From: Pseudomonas guangdongensis
GTDB taxonomy: Bacteria > Pseudomonadota > Gammaproteobacteria > Pseudomonadales > Pseudomonadaceae
Assembly (NCBI RefSeq): GCF_900105885.1
Contig: NZ_LT629780.1
Location: forward strand, 1,116,001 to 1,180,000
Direction of reading: 5' to 3'
DNA length: 64,000 nt
Made by a program: the position numbers and the translations under genes. This document shows positions 1 to 12,164 of the stretch, one piece after another. The notes beneath the pieces were generated by a model, which made no database searches, was not told where the DNA came from, and was given only the letters and a program-made list of their open reading frames with translations. The stretch's first letter is position 1, and each line of letters starts with the position of its first letter.

Positions 1-595
<595 letters not shown>

Positions 596-610
596 GCCAT
601 GCCCCTCAAA

Positions 611-1147
611 TCAGGATTTCAACGCTTCGGCCAACTGGTTCAGTTTGCCGCGGACCGAACCGTCGATAACCAGGTCACCCGCACGAATGATCAAGCCGCC
701 GATGAGGGCGGAGTTGACGACCGGGGTGGGCTGGACAGTTCGATCGAGCCGCTTCGACAAGGCGGCAGCCAGAGTCTGGAGTTGTTCTGCGCTCAGTTCG
801 TGAGCCGTCTCGACCTCGACCTCGATCGAGCGCTCGGCCTCGGCCTTGAGCGCCTCGAACTGGTCGCGAACGGTCGGCAGCAGTTCCAGGCGATCGTTCT
901 CGCCCAGGGCCACCACGAAGTTGCGGAACGACTCGTCGATGCGCTCGGCGCACAGCTCGGCCAGGAATTCGGCCTTGCGCTGCCAGGTCAATGCCGGATT
1001 GCGCAGCTGGGCGGTGACTTCGGGGGACTCCACGAAGGCGGCGGCCAGTGCCAGCATGTTCGACCATGCATCGGATTGTTTGGCTGCGGAAGCGAACTCG
1101 AAGGCGGCTTTCGCATAAGGCCGAGCAAGCGTATTGATAGTTGCCAT
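611..1147 (-). CDS. atpH: ATP synthase F1 subunit delta
   Basis: Delta (OSCP-type) subunit joining the peripheral b stalk to the top of the F1 hexamer. 178 residues, the normal length for the family. The N terminus has the expected NTLARPYAKAAFEFA helix and the C-terminal half carries the conserved GGLIIRAGDLVIDGSVRGKL stretch that ends delta subunits. It sits between atpF and atpA in the usual order, 12 bases after the atpF stop, so translation is probably coupled. Cytoplasmic face of the inner membrane. Confidence 0.97.
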   Translation of the reverse strand: MATINTLARPYAKAAFEFASAAKQSDAWSNMLALAAAFVESPEVTAQLRNPALTWQRKAEFLAELCAERIDESFRNFVVALGENDRLELLPTVRDQFEALKAEAERSIEVEVETAHELSAEQLQTLAAALSKRLDRTVQPTPVVNSALIGGLIIRAGDLVIDGSVRGKLNQLAEALKS

Positions 1148-1159
1148 CGCTCGCCTCGC

Positions 1160-1630
1160 TTAGAGTTGGGAGGCCAGTTTTGCGACCAGATCGTTGTGTG
1201 CCTTGGCGTCCACGGAGGACTCCAGGATCTTCTCGGCACCGGCAACGGCGAGAGCCGCCACCTGGGCGCGCAGCTGATCCTTGGCGCGATTCACTTCAAC
1301 CTCGATTTCGGCCTTGGCGCTGACAAGCAGACGCTCGCCTTCGCTACGTGCCTGCTGCTTGGCTTCCTCGACGATCGCATTGGCGGTCTTGTTCGCCTTG
1401 TCGAGGATCTCGGCAGCCTGCTCCTTGGTTTCGCGGAGCATCTGGGCAGCTTTCTCCTGGGCCAGTTGCAGGTCGCGCTGGGCACGGCCGGCAGCATCCA
1501 GACCTTCGGCAATTTTCTTCTGGCGGGCTTGCATGGCTGCGGTGATTGGCGGCCACACAAACTTCATGGTGAACCAGACGAAAATAGCGAAGGCAATCGT
1601 TTGACCGAACAGCGTCAAGTTAATGTTCAC
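1160..1630 (-). CDS. atpF: ATP synthase F0 subunit b
   Basis: Peripheral-stalk b subunit, 156 residues. One N-terminal membrane helix (about residues 5-27, [20 protein letters not shown]) is followed by a long charged, Ala/Glu/Lys/Gln-rich coiled coil typical of the b dimer, which links subunit a to delta. The WPPI turn after the helix is the usual b-subunit motif. It lies between atpE and atpH in the standard operon order, with about 100 bases between it and atpE. Confidence 0.97.
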   Translation of the reverse strand: MNINLTLFGQTIAFAIFVWFTMKFVWPPITAAMQARQKKIAEGLDAAGRAQRDLQLAQEKAAQMLRETKEQAAEILDKANKTANAIVEEAKQQARSEGERLLVSAKAEIEVEVNRAKDQLRAQVAALAVAGAEKILESSVDAKAHNDLVAKLASQL

Positions 1631-1730
1631 AGCGATTTACCTCGTGCTATTTCGTTGGGTCCGGGTAATCCAATCCTCGGCGACAGGGTTGCGCGCGGGC
1701 ACAACCCTGCCGAAAAACCGCGGATGCTTA

Positions 1731-1997
<267 letters not shown>

Positions 1998-2027
1998 TTA
2001 GGGGGTAAGGGTTCGGGTTCCACTCAA

Positions 2028-2855
<828 letters not shown>

Positions 2856-2862
2856 TCAATGC

Positions 2863-3261
2863 TCAATGCTTCGGAAAGCCTTTCACCAGCAGGAGCGAAC
2901 TGGCGGCGGTGCCCAGCACCAGCGCATAGCCGGCAAACAGTGCCGCCACATGCAACCGCTCCACTCCTGCAAACACCAGCGCAAACAACGCTGCCGTCAG
3001 AAACAGTTTGCCCATCTCGCCCGACCAGAAGGACTGGACGATGGCCTTGACCGAACGCGCTCCGAAGTAGCGGAACGCCTTGTACGCGAAGTACAGGTTC
3101 GGCAGTAATGCAATCATGCCGCCGAGCAGTGCCGAGTATCCGGCGACGGGGCCTTGCCAGACCCAGCCGGCCAGACCGGCCAGCACACTCATGCCCAGCT
3201 GCAGCAGGAGCAACGGGAACACCGCCAGACGGTGCAGGGGGGTCTTGTTGCGAATGTTCAC
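2863..3261 (-). CDS. atpI: ATP synthase assembly protein AtpI
   Basis: Small hydrophobic protein (four predicted membrane helices) heading the atp operon; the family helps c-ring assembly and possibly Mg2+ supply. The GTG start at 3261 (VNIRNKTPLHRLAVF) gives 132 residues, close to the family's usual ~126, and has a GGGG-type ribosome site just upstream. An in-frame ATG at 3297 would add 12 Gln-rich residues and is less likely. The middle motif GGMIALLPNLYFAYKAFRY is characteristic. The 142 bases upstream, before parB, should hold the operon promoter, but I cannot point to a clear one. Confidence 0.85.
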   Translation of the reverse strand: MNIRNKTPLHRLAVFPLLLLQLGMSVLAGLAGWVWQGPVAGYSALLGGMIALLPNLYFAYKAFRYFGARSVKAIVQSFWSGEMGKLFLTAALFALVFAGVERLHVAALFAGYALVLGTAASSLLLVKGFPKH

Positions 3262-3403
3262 CGCGTCGCCCCGCTGCTGTTGCTGAACGGCCCGCACTGC
3301 AAGCCTTGTGCCGACAAAATAGCGCCGGGAGTATATGGGGCTGAGTGGCCCGGTTCAACTGCCGGGTAGTGAATTAAGACCATTCGCTACACATCCACGC
3401 CTT

Positions 3404-4273
3404 TCAGCGGATGTGCGCCAGCACACCCTGCAACTCGTCAAGTGAGCCGTAGCGGATCACCAGCTGGCCCTTGCCTTGCTGACCGTGGCGGATCTCCACC
3501 GCGGCGCCAAGCCGCTCGGCCAGCCGCTGTTCGAGGCGCAGGATGTCCGGATCGGTCTTGACCGCCTCGCTCTCGACCTTGCCGCTGAGCCACTGGCGCA
3601 CCAGGGCTTCGGTCTGGCGCACGGTCAGCCCGCGTGCGACAACCTGTCGCGCGCCCTCGACCTGGCGCTCGCCCGGCAGACCGAGCAGCGCGCGGGCATG
3701 GCCCATTTCCAGATCGCCGCGCGCCAGCAGGGTCTTCACTTCTTCGGGCAGAGCAATGAGACGCAGCAGGTTGGCCACGGTCACACGGGATTTGCCCACC
3801 GCGTCGGCGACCTGCTGCTGGGTGAGGTGGAACTCCTGCTGCAGACGCTGCAGGGCCATCGCCTCCTCGACCGGATTGAGGTTCTCGCGCTGGATGTTCT
3901 CGATCAGCGCCATGGCGATCGCCGCCTCGTCGCTGACCTCGCGGACCAGCGCCGGGATGCGCTCCAGCCCCGCCAGCTGACAGGCGCGCCAGCGCCGTTC
4001 GCCGGCGATGATCTCGTAGCGTTCGCCCTCGAGCGGACGCACCACCACCGGCTGCATCAGCCCCTGGCTGCGGATCGACTGGGCCAGCTCGTCGAGGGCC
4101 TGGGGATCCATGTCGCGGCGCGGCTGGTATTTGCCGCGCTGCAGGGCCTCCAGCGGCAGGTTGTGCAGCTCCTGCCCGGCGGCCCTGACGGCCTGGTCTT
4201 GCAGGGCCTTGACGCTGGTGCCGCCGAGCAGGGCATCCAGTCCGCGGCCGAGACCGCGCTTCTTCACAGCCAT
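3404..4273 (-). CDS. parB: Chromosome partitioning protein ParB (CTPase, parS-binding)
   Basis: Centromere-binding protein that loads at parS and spreads as a CTP-dependent clamp. 289 residues: N-terminal ParA-interaction segment, the ParB/Srx CTP-binding domain with the arginine motif GERRWRA (residues 91-97), a helix-turn-helix (QQQVADAVGKSRVTVANLL) and a C-terminal dimerisation domain. Five candidate binding sites occur in this window (15744, 16374, 22727, 22766, 32756). It follows parA by 10 bases, so the two are co-transcribed. Confidence 0.97.
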   Translation of the reverse strand: MAVKKRGLGRGLDALLGGTSVKALQDQAVRAAGQELHNLPLEALQRGKYQPRRDMDPQALDELAQSIRSQGLMQPVVVRPLEGERYEIIAGERRWRACQLAGLERIPALVREVSDEAAIAMALIENIQRENLNPVEEAMALQRLQQEFHLTQQQVADAVGKSRVTVANLLRLIALPEEVKTLLARGDLEMGHARALLGLPGERQVEGARQVVARGLTVRQTEALVRQWLSGKVESEAVKTDPDILRLEQRLAERLGAAVEIRHGQQGKGQLVIRYGSLDELQGVLAHIR

Positions 4274-4283
4274 GTGCTACTCC

Positions 4284-5072
4284 TCAGGCGGGGGTGCGTC
4301 GGGTCCGCTCGCGCTGCCGCGCGAGGACTTCGCCGGCCAGCGCCTGGTAGGCCTTGGCGCCGCGGGACGACTTGTCGTAGACCAGCACCGGCATGCCGTG
4401 GCTGGGCGCCTCGGCCAGACGCACGTTGCGCGGGATGGTGGTGTCGTAGAGGGCCTCGCCGAAGTGCTCGCGCAGCTGCGCGGTGACCTCGTTGGTCAGG
4501 CCGATGCGCCCGTCGTACATGGTGCGCAGGATGCCCTCGATCTTCAGCTGCGGGTTGAGCAGGCCGCCGATGCGCTGAATGCTGTTGACCAGGTCGGAGA
4601 GCCCTTCCAGCGCGTAGTACTCGCACTGCATGGGGATGATCACCCCGTCGGCGGCGACCAGCGCGTTGATGGTCAGCATCGACAGTGCCGGCGGGCAGTC
4701 GATGAGGATGAACTCGTAGTCGCCGCGGATCGGCGCCAGCGCCTGGCGCAGGCGCTGTTCTTTGTTGGGCAGGTCGAGCAGGGTGACCTCGGCGGCGGTG
4801 AGGTCGCGGTTGGCCGGCAGCAGGTCGTAGCCGCCGTGCTCGGAGCGCTGCATCGCCTGGGCCGGCTCGCAGTGGCCGACCAGCACGTCGTAGACCGACT
4901 GTTCGAGGGCCAGCTTGTCGACGCCGCTGCCGGTGGTGGCGTTGCCCTGCGGATCGAGGTCGATCAGCAGCACGCGCTGCTGGCTGGCGACCAGCGAGGC
5001 GGCCAGGTTGACGCAGCTGGTGGTCTTGCCCACCCCGCCCTTCTGGTTGGCGATCGCGAATACTTTGGCCAT
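4284..5072 (-). CDS. parA: Chromosome partitioning ATPase ParA (Soj)
   Basis: Walker-type ATPase that moves ParB-parS complexes over the nucleoid. 262 residues, the normal length for chromosomal ParA/Soj. The deviant Walker A motif KGGVGKTT is at residues 11-18 and the Walker A-prime/B region is visible around ILIDCPPALS. It starts 15 bases after the rsmG stop and ends 10 bases before parB, giving the classic mnmG-rsmG-parA-parB cluster beside the origin. Confidence 0.97.
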   Translation of the reverse strand: MAKVFAIANQKGGVGKTTSCVNLAASLVASQQRVLLIDLDPQGNATTGSGVDKLALEQSVYDVLVGHCEPAQAMQRSEHGGYDLLPANRDLTAAEVTLLDLPNKEQRLRQALAPIRGDYEFILIDCPPALSMLTINALVAADGVIIPMQCEYYALEGLSDLVNSIQRIGGLLNPQLKIEGILRTMYDGRIGLTNEVTAQLREHFGEALYDTTIPRNVRLAEAPSHGMPVLVYDKSSRGAKAYQALAGEVLARQRERTRRTPA

Positions 5073-5087
5073 GGCTGGCAGTCTCCC

Positions 5088-5734
5088 TCAAACGGTGCGG
5101 CGCAGTATCAGCAGATGACGCTGGCCCTGGCAACCGGGAACCTCCAGCGCGTGTTCGGCCTCGACGCGGAAGTCCGCCGGCAGCGCGGCCAGTTCCTCGC
5201 GCGGGTACTGGCCCTTCATCGCCAGCCAGCGGGTCTCGGCGTCGCCCAGATGGCGGGTCCAGTCGGCAAAGTCGGCCAGCGCGCTGAACGCCCGCGAGAC
5301 GATGCCAGCGAACGGCTGCGCCGGCTGGAATTCCTCCACGCGGCTGTGGACAACGTCGAGGTTGGCCAGCTTGAGCTCGAGCTTCACCTGGGTCTGGAAG
5401 CGGCTTTTCTTGCCGTTGGAGTCCAGGGTGGTGAAGCGCCGCTCGGGGAACAGGATGGCCAGCGGGATGCCCGGCATGCCGCCGCCGCTGCCGACGTCCA
5501 GCCAGTCATCGCCGCCCTCGCGAACGAACGGCAGGATGCTCAGGCTGTCGAGCAGGTGGCGCGACACCATCTCGTCCGGGTTGCGCACCGCGGTGAGGTT
5601 GTAGGCCTGGTTCCACTTGATCAGCAGGCCCAGATAGGCGAGCAGGCGCTCCCGCTGGCCGGCGTCGAGGGCCACGCCCAGCTGTGCGGCGCCGTGCGCC
5701 AGTTCGGCGGCGTGCGCCGCAGTGACCAGGGACA

Positions 5735-5735
<1 letters not shown>
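5088..5735 (-). CDS. rsmG: 16S rRNA (guanine527-N7)-methyltransferase RsmG
   Basis: Methylates G527 of 16S rRNA with S-adenosylmethionine; loss gives low-level streptomycin resistance in other bacteria. 215 residues. The SAM-binding glycine motif [11 protein letters not shown] occupies residues 80-90. Its ATG overlaps the mnmG stop by one base (TGATG), so translation is coupled to mnmG. Formerly called gidB. Confidence 0.96.
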
Positions 5736-7633
<1,898 letters not shown>

Positions 7634-8174
7634 CTCGTGCCTGTTCGGAAAGGGAATTCGGGAAGCCGCGCAGTATAGAGGCTTCTCCGGGGTGAATGAA
7701 GCGCTGTGGACAAAAAGTAGCCAGCCGGGCGGGCAGCATTCCGCATGCTGACCAACAGAAAAATAGAAAGGATGAGTTTTTAAAAAGCCAGTTCTTGTGT
7801 TTGTTATAGGTGTGCATAGATTCTGTGGGTAACTCTTTAAATTCCTTTTAAATCAATGGCTTGAGTAATGAATAAGACTGTCCGCAAGTGCCTCTGAGGG
7901 CTTGGGACAAGACGCCTGAGGCTGTGTGTGGATGGCCAGTTTATCCACAGGGCGGGTTATTCACAGGAGGCCGGTGGTCTTGTCTACGGAGCTGAAGTGC
8001 GCTTGTCCACAGGGCTTGGCGGCGTGCACTGCCCCTGTGGACAAGTCCGGACGGACAGGCAGCAGGGGGCGAAGTCGCACCGGCGACCCCGCGAAGAGAT
8101 AGGGATAGGAATGGAAAACGGGCGCGGCAGCGCCTGCCGACGGGACGTCGACAGGCGGCGGGAGGGCTACGGGG
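7634..8174. other. Gene-free, AT-rich and DnaA-box-rich interval between mnmG and mnmE
   Basis: 541 bases with no credible gene. Positions about 7755-7890 are strikingly AT-rich for this genome. They are followed by clustered DnaA-box-like 9-mers: TTATCCACA at 7941-7949 (perfect), TTATTCACA at 7957-7965, TTGTCCACA at 8003-8011 and TGTGGACAA at 8036-8044. The last two sit inside a 13-base inverted repeat (8002-8014 with 8033-8045, arms CTTGTCCACAGGG). The mnmG promoter must lie in the left part and mnmE transcription ends on the right. AT-rich DNA beside DnaA boxes is the layout of an origin; see findings. Confidence 0.6.
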
Positions 8175-9542
8175 CTATTTGCCGATGCAGAAGCTGGAGA
8201 AGATCCGCCCGAGCAGGTCGTCGGGGGTGAAGGCGCCGGTGATCTCGCCGAGCGCCTGATGGGCCTGGCGCAGATCCTCGGCGAGCAGCTCGCCGGCACC
8301 CAGCAGGGTCAGCTGCTGGCGGCCGTGCTCCAGGCAGGAAGCGGCCTGGCGCAGGGCATCGAGGTGGCGGCGCCGTGCGCTGAAGCTGCTTTCGGTGGTC
8401 TGCTGATAGCCCATGCAGGCCTTGAGATGCTCGCGCAGCAGGTCGAGGCCGGCGCCGCTACGCGCCGACAGGCTGAGGCTGACATGGCCGTCGGCGCAGG
8501 TGTCCAGGCGTACCGCCTCGCCGGACAGGTCGGCCTTGTTGCGGATCAGGGTGACCCTGGCCGGGTCGGGACGTTGGTCGAGGAATTCCGGCCACAGGGC
8601 GAAGGGATCGGCCGCCTCCGCAGCGCTGGCGTCGACCACCAGCAGCACCCGGTCGGCTTCGCCGATGGCCTTGAGCGCACGCTCGACGCCGATCTGCTCG
8701 ACCTCGTCGGCGGTGGCGCGCAGGCCGGCGGTGTCGACCACGTGCAGCGGCATGCCGTCGATGTGGATATGTTCGCGCAGCAGGTCGCGGGTGGTGCCGG
8801 CGATGTCGGTGACGATCGCCGCCTCGCGCCCGGCCAGGGCGTTGAGCAGGCTGGACTTGCCGGCATTCGGCCGCCCGGCGATCACCACGTTCATGCCGTC
8901 GCGCAGCAGCGCGCCCTGCCCCGCCTCGCGCTGCACCGCCGCGAGTGCGGCGCGCACGCCGTCGAGCTGGCCGAGCACGTGGCCGTCGGCGAGGAAGTCG
9001 ATCTCCTCCTCGGGAAAGTCGATGGCCGCCTCGACGTACATGCGCAGCTCTATCAGCTGGTCGGCCAGACGCTGCACGCGGCGCGAGAACTCGCCCTGCA
9101 GCGAACGCACGGCGTTGCGCGCCGCCTGTTCGCTGCTTGCCTCGATCAGGTCGGCGATGGCCTCGGCCTGGGCCAGGTCGAGCTTGTCGTTGAGGAAGGC
9201 GCGCTCGCTGAACTCGCCGGGCCGCGCCAGCCGTGCGCCCAGCTCCAGGCAGCGGCGCAGCAGCACGTCGAGCACCACCGGGCCGCCGTGGCCCTGCAGT
9301 TCCAGCACGTCCTCGCCGGTGAACGAATGCGGCCCGCGGAAGAACAGCAGCAGGCCCTCGTCGATCACCTCGCCGTCGTCGGCATGGAAGCCGCAGTAGT
9401 AGGCATGCCGCGGTTCGGGTTCGCGGCCGCTGAGGGTGATGGCGATGGCGCGTGCGCGCGGGCCGGAAACGCGGACGATGCCCACGCCGCCGCGCCCCTG
9501 GGCGGTGGCGACGGCGGCGATGGTGTCACGGACGGGTTGCAT
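8175..9542 (-). CDS. mnmE: tRNA U34 modification GTPase MnmE
   Basis: GTPase partner of MnmG in wobble-uridine modification. Start chosen at 9542 ([17 protein letters not shown]) because GGAGG lies five bases upstream and the length becomes 455 residues, the family norm; a longer frame from 9578 lacks support. N-terminal folate-binding domain, inserted G domain with GRPNAGKS (residues 223-230), and the C-terminal FCIGK tail with the catalytic cysteine. It follows yidC after a hairpin (9568-9590). Confidence 0.97.
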   Translation of the reverse strand: MQPVRDTIAAVATAQGRGGVGIVRVSGPRARAIAITLSGREPEPRHAYYCGFHADDGEVIDEGLLLFFRGPHSFTGEDVLELQGHGGPVVLDVLLRRCLELGARLARPGEFSERAFLNDKLDLAQAEAIADLIEASSEQAARNAVRSLQGEFSRRVQRLADQLIELRMYVEAAIDFPEEEIDFLADGHVLGQLDGVRAALAAVQREAGQGALLRDGMNVVIAGRPNAGKSSLLNALAGREAAIVTDIAGTTRDLLREHIHIDGMPLHVVDTAGLRATADEVEQIGVERALKAIGEADRVLLVVDASAAEAADPFALWPEFLDQRPDPARVTLIRNKADLSGEAVRLDTCADGHVSLSLSARSGAGLDLLREHLKACMGYQQTTESSFSARRRHLDALRQAASCLEHGRQQLTLLGAGELLAEDLRQAHQALGEITGAFTPDDLLGRIFSSFCIGK

Positions 9543-9567
9543 GGCGACCTCCGGAGGGCGAACAGCA

Positions 9568-9590
9568 AGACGCCCCACGAGGGGGCGTCT
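9568..9590 (-). terminator. Hairpin between yidC and mnmE
   Basis: Nine-base-pair perfect stem, AGACGCCCC (9568-9576) with GGGGCGTCT (9582-9590) and a five-base loop. It lies 30 bases after the yidC stop on the minus strand and 26 bases before the mnmE start. No U-run follows, so it is more likely an attenuator, processing or mRNA-stability element than a full terminator. Confidence 0.5.
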
Positions 9591-9620
9591 GCGTTGGGTG
9601 TATCGGGCTGGGCGAGCGAC

Positions 9621-11273
9621 TCAGGCCTTGGCGGCCCGCTCGATCTGCCGGGTAATGTACCACTGCTGGGCAATCGACAGGACGTTGTTGACCACCCAGT
9701 ACAGCACCAGACCGGCCGGGAACCACAGGAAGAAGAAGGTGAAGACGATCGGCATCAGCTTGAGGATGCGCGCCTGCATCGGGTCCGGCGGTGTCGGGTT
9801 GAGGGTCTGCTGGAAGAACATGGTCGCGCCCATGATGATCGGCAGGATGAAGTACGGATCCTTGATCGACAGGTCGACGATCCAGCCCAGCCACGGCGCC
9901 TGACGGATCTCCACGCTTTCCAGCAGGGTCCAGTACAGGGCGAGGAACACCGGCATCTGCACCAGGATCGGCAGGCAGCCGCCCAGCGGGTTGATCTTCT
10001 CCTTCTTGTACAGCTCCATCATCGCCTGGGACATCTTCTGGCGGTCGTCGCCGAACTGCTCCTTGAGCGACTGCAGCTTGGGCGCCACCGCGCGCATGCG
10101 CGCCATGGACTTGTAGCTGGCCGCCGACAGCGGGAAGAACGCCAGCTTGATGATCACGGTGAGGAAGATGATCGACCAGCCCCAGTTACCGACGATGCTG
10201 TGGATAACCTGCAGCAGCCAGAAGATCGGCTGGGCGATGAACCACAGGAAGCCGTAGTCGACGGTCAGCTCCAGACCCGGCGACAGCTCCTTGAGCTTGT
10301 CCTGGAGTTTCGGACCGGCGTACAGGGTGGCGCTGGTTTCGGCGCTGGCGCCGACCGGCACGTTCAGCTGCGGGCCGACGAAACCGATGATGTAGTTGCC
10401 CTGGCTGTCCTTGCGGGTGGTGACCTGGTTGGTGTCGTCCTTGGCCGGTACCCAGGCGGTGACGAAATAGTGCTGCAGCCAGGCGACCCAGCCGCCCTGT
10501 ACGGTTTCGCGCAGGTTCTTGTCGTCCATGTCCTTCATGGCGACCTTCTTGTACGGCTCCTCCGCCGTCCACAGCGCCGCGCCCAGGTAGGTGGCCATGC
10601 CGGTGGCGCTGGTCTGCGACGGATCGCCGCTGGCATCGCGCTTGAGCTGGGCGAACAGGTTGCCGCTCCACGGCTTGTCGCCCTGGTTGACGATGCGGTG
10701 GCTGACCGCGAAGTCGTAGCTGCCGCGCGTGAAGGTGAAACGCTTGAGGTAGTCGACGCCGGCTTCGCTGAAGGTCAGATCGACCACCAGCTGCTGCTGG
10801 CCGTCGGCCAGGCGGTACTGGCGCTGCTCCACGCTGTACAGCGGACGGCCGCTGGTGCGGGCATCCGGGCCGTCGCCGACCAGGCCGCTCTGCGCCACAT
10901 AGGTACGCTCGTTGCCGTTGTCGAACAGGGCGAAGGGCACGTCGCGGTTCTGCAGGCTGCGCGGGTATTCCGGCAGCGCCAGCTGCACCACGTCGCCGCC
11001 CAGCGGGTCGATGGCCAGCTTGAGCACATCGGTTTCGACCTGGATCAGCGCCTGGCTCGGCGCCGCCGCGACGCTGGCTGGGGCATTGCTCTGCGGGTTG
11101 GCGCTGGGGATATCGGCAGTGTCGGTCGCCGGCTTGTCCACAGGCAGTGCCGGCGTGGCAGCGGCTGCCGGCGACGGCATCTGCGGTTGTCCGTAGTCCT
11201 GGTTCCACTGCAGAACCATCAGGTAAGACACGATTGCCAGAGCGACGATCAGTATCGAGCGTTGAATGTCCAT
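9621..11273 (-). CDS. yidC: Membrane protein insertase YidC
   Basis: Inner-membrane insertase (Oxa1 family) that inserts and folds membrane proteins with or without SecYEG. Start at 11273 (MDIQRSILIVALAIVSYLMV, first membrane helix) gives 550 residues. A large periplasmic domain follows, then the conserved insertase core with NWGWSIIFLTVIIKL, the cytoplasmic coiled-coil loop (KSMARMRAVAPKLQSLKEQF) and GGCLPILVQMPVFLALY. A perfect DnaA box is embedded at 10199-10207. Lies directly after the degenerate yidD frame, five bases away. Confidence 0.97.
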   Translation of the reverse strand: MDIQRSILIVALAIVSYLMVLQWNQDYGQPQMPSPAAAATPALPVDKPATDTADIPSANPQSNAPASVAAAPSQALIQVETDVLKLAIDPLGGDVVQLALPEYPRSLQNRDVPFALFDNGNERTYVAQSGLVGDGPDARTSGRPLYSVEQRQYRLADGQQQLVVDLTFSEAGVDYLKRFTFTRGSYDFAVSHRIVNQGDKPWSGNLFAQLKRDASGDPSQTSATGMATYLGAALWTAEEPYKKVAMKDMDDKNLRETVQGGWVAWLQHYFVTAWVPAKDDTNQVTTRKDSQGNYIIGFVGPQLNVPVGASAETSATLYAGPKLQDKLKELSPGLELTVDYGFLWFIAQPIFWLLQVIHSIVGNWGWSIIFLTVIIKLAFFPLSAASYKSMARMRAVAPKLQSLKEQFGDDRQKMSQAMMELYKKEKINPLGGCLPILVQMPVFLALYWTLLESVEIRQAPWLGWIVDLSIKDPYFILPIIMGATMFFQQTLNPTPPDPMQARILKLMPIVFTFFFLWFPAGLVLYWVVNNVLSIAQQWYITRQIERAAKA

Positions 11274-11277
11274 GATT

Positions 11278-11523
11278 TTATGCGGCCATCGAAGAGGGTC
11301 GGGACGTGCGGGAGGGCGGCAGCGCGGAGTGGCGGCCGGCATGCCGGATGACACTGTGCTGCGGTCGTCGCGAAGTCGGCCAGCCTGCCCGCAGCGAGCC
11401 GCACAGCGCGATGGCCGGGGCGAGACGGGAGCGATGGCTGGGATGGAGGCGACGGCGGCCCACCGTCAGGGAGCTGACGGTGCAGCGATGAAGCGTGATC
11501 GGAGCGGACGCCGGATTACGCAT
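11278..11523 (-). pseudogene. yidD: Degenerate yidD (membrane insertion efficiency factor) in its native slot
   Basis: An open frame of 81 codons fills exactly the place yidD normally occupies: its ATG overlaps the rnpA stop by eight bases (ATGCGTAA) and its TAA ends five bases before yidC. It aligns end to end without gaps with the YidD sequence I remember from Pseudomonas. It shares an initial MR, API, RAGW, T.RR, PP and the tail SSMA. But the family's conserved Cys, Tyr, Trp and most Leu positions have become Arg, His, Pro or Ser, and the CHP codons now stand two bases out of frame. No membrane-active or Cys-rich protein could result. An intact yidD lies at 58796. A diverged but functional peptide cannot be excluded. 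Confidence 0.6.
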
Positions 11524-11920
11524 CGGAAACCGGGGGGGCCGGCGATTCGGCAGCAGCTTCGGCGCGAGGCCGGTTGCGTGCCAGGCGTTTCCAGAGCTTG
11601 ACGAACTGCTGGTGCAGCTCGGGATTGTCCAGATCGCCGAGACCCTTGCGCGCCACCACCACGATATCCAGACCGGCGAGCATCTGCTGATGCAGGCGGA
11701 AGGAATCGCGGATGATGCGCTTCAGGCGATTGCGCTCGACGGCAAGCTTGACGCTCTTCTTGCCGATCACCAGGCCGAGGCGCGGATGATCGAGTCCGTT
11801 GTCACGGGCCAGGAGCAGTACTGACCTGCCGGGAGCCTTGCCGATGGGGGAGTCGAAGACTGCCGAAAAGTGTCGGGACGTCAGCAGTCGCTTGTCCCGG
11901 CCGAAACTCCGACTCACCAC
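11516..11920 (-). CDS. rnpA: Ribonuclease P protein component
   Basis: Basic protein subunit of RNase P, which binds the catalytic RNA and pre-tRNA 5' leader. 134 residues. The RNP-binding signature RNRLKRIIR is at residues 63-71, and the N-terminal [20 protein letters not shown] matches the family. The C-terminal 20 residues are Ala/Pro/Glu-rich and probably disordered. It follows rpmH by 13 bases in the invariant rpmH-rnpA order and overlaps the start of the decayed yidD frame. Confidence 0.96.
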   Translation of the reverse strand: MVSRSFGRDKRLLTSRHFSAVFDSPIGKAPGRSVLLLARDNGLDHPRLGLVIGKKSVKLAVERNRLKRIIRDSFRLHQQMLAGLDIVVVARKGLGDLDNPELHQQFVKLWKRLARNRPRAEAAAESPAPPVSDA

Positions 11921-11933
11921 CCGTTCCGGGCAA

Positions 11934-12071
11934 TCAGACGGTGGTCAGACGCTTGCGGCCCTTGGCGCGACGACGCGACAGGACTGCACGGCCGTTCTTG
12001 GTTGCCATGCGCGCACGGAAACCGTGGTTGCGGGCGCGCTTCAGATTGCTGGGCTGAAAGGTGCGTTTCAT
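11934..12071 (-). CDS. rpmH: 50S ribosomal protein L34
   Basis: 45-residue, Arg/Lys-rich ribosomal protein of the large subunit. It starts [19 protein letters not shown] and ends KGRKRLTTV, one residue longer than the common 44-residue form. First gene of the minus-strand unit rpmH-rnpA-(yidD)-yidC. A strong sigma-70-type promoter lies upstream at 12132-12160. It borders oriC, as in other pseudomonads. Confidence 0.97.
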   Translation of the reverse strand: MKRTFQPSNLKRARNHGFRARMATKNGRAVLSRRRAKGRKRLTTV

Positions 12072-12131
12072 TGTCAGTTACCTAGTGATCACGGCAGCCC
12101 GAGAGGGGCTCCCCTGTTAAAGAGATCGCGG

Positions 12132-12160
12132 ATTCTAGAGAAAGCGCCGCCACAGGTCAA
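12132..12160 (-). promoter_or_regulatory. Sigma-70 promoter of rpmH-rnpA-yidC
   Basis: Reading the minus strand, TTGACC (12160-12155) and TAGAAT (12137-12132) are separated by exactly 17 bases. That predicts a start site near 12125 and a leader of about 55 bases before the rpmH ATG at 12071. It is the best-looking vegetative promoter in the window and fits a ribosomal protein gene. Confidence 0.8.
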
Positions 12161-12164
12161 TTTC

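Noticed and set aside
8730..8750. CACGTG core resembling parS in mnmE
   Set aside because: Only the central hexamer matches; the TGTTC and GAACA arms are absent.
8259..11351. 1030-codon open frame on the plus strand
   Set aside because: It is antisense to mnmE and yidC, Gly/Gln/Val/Ala-rich and without any domain; long antisense frames are expected in GC-rich DNA.
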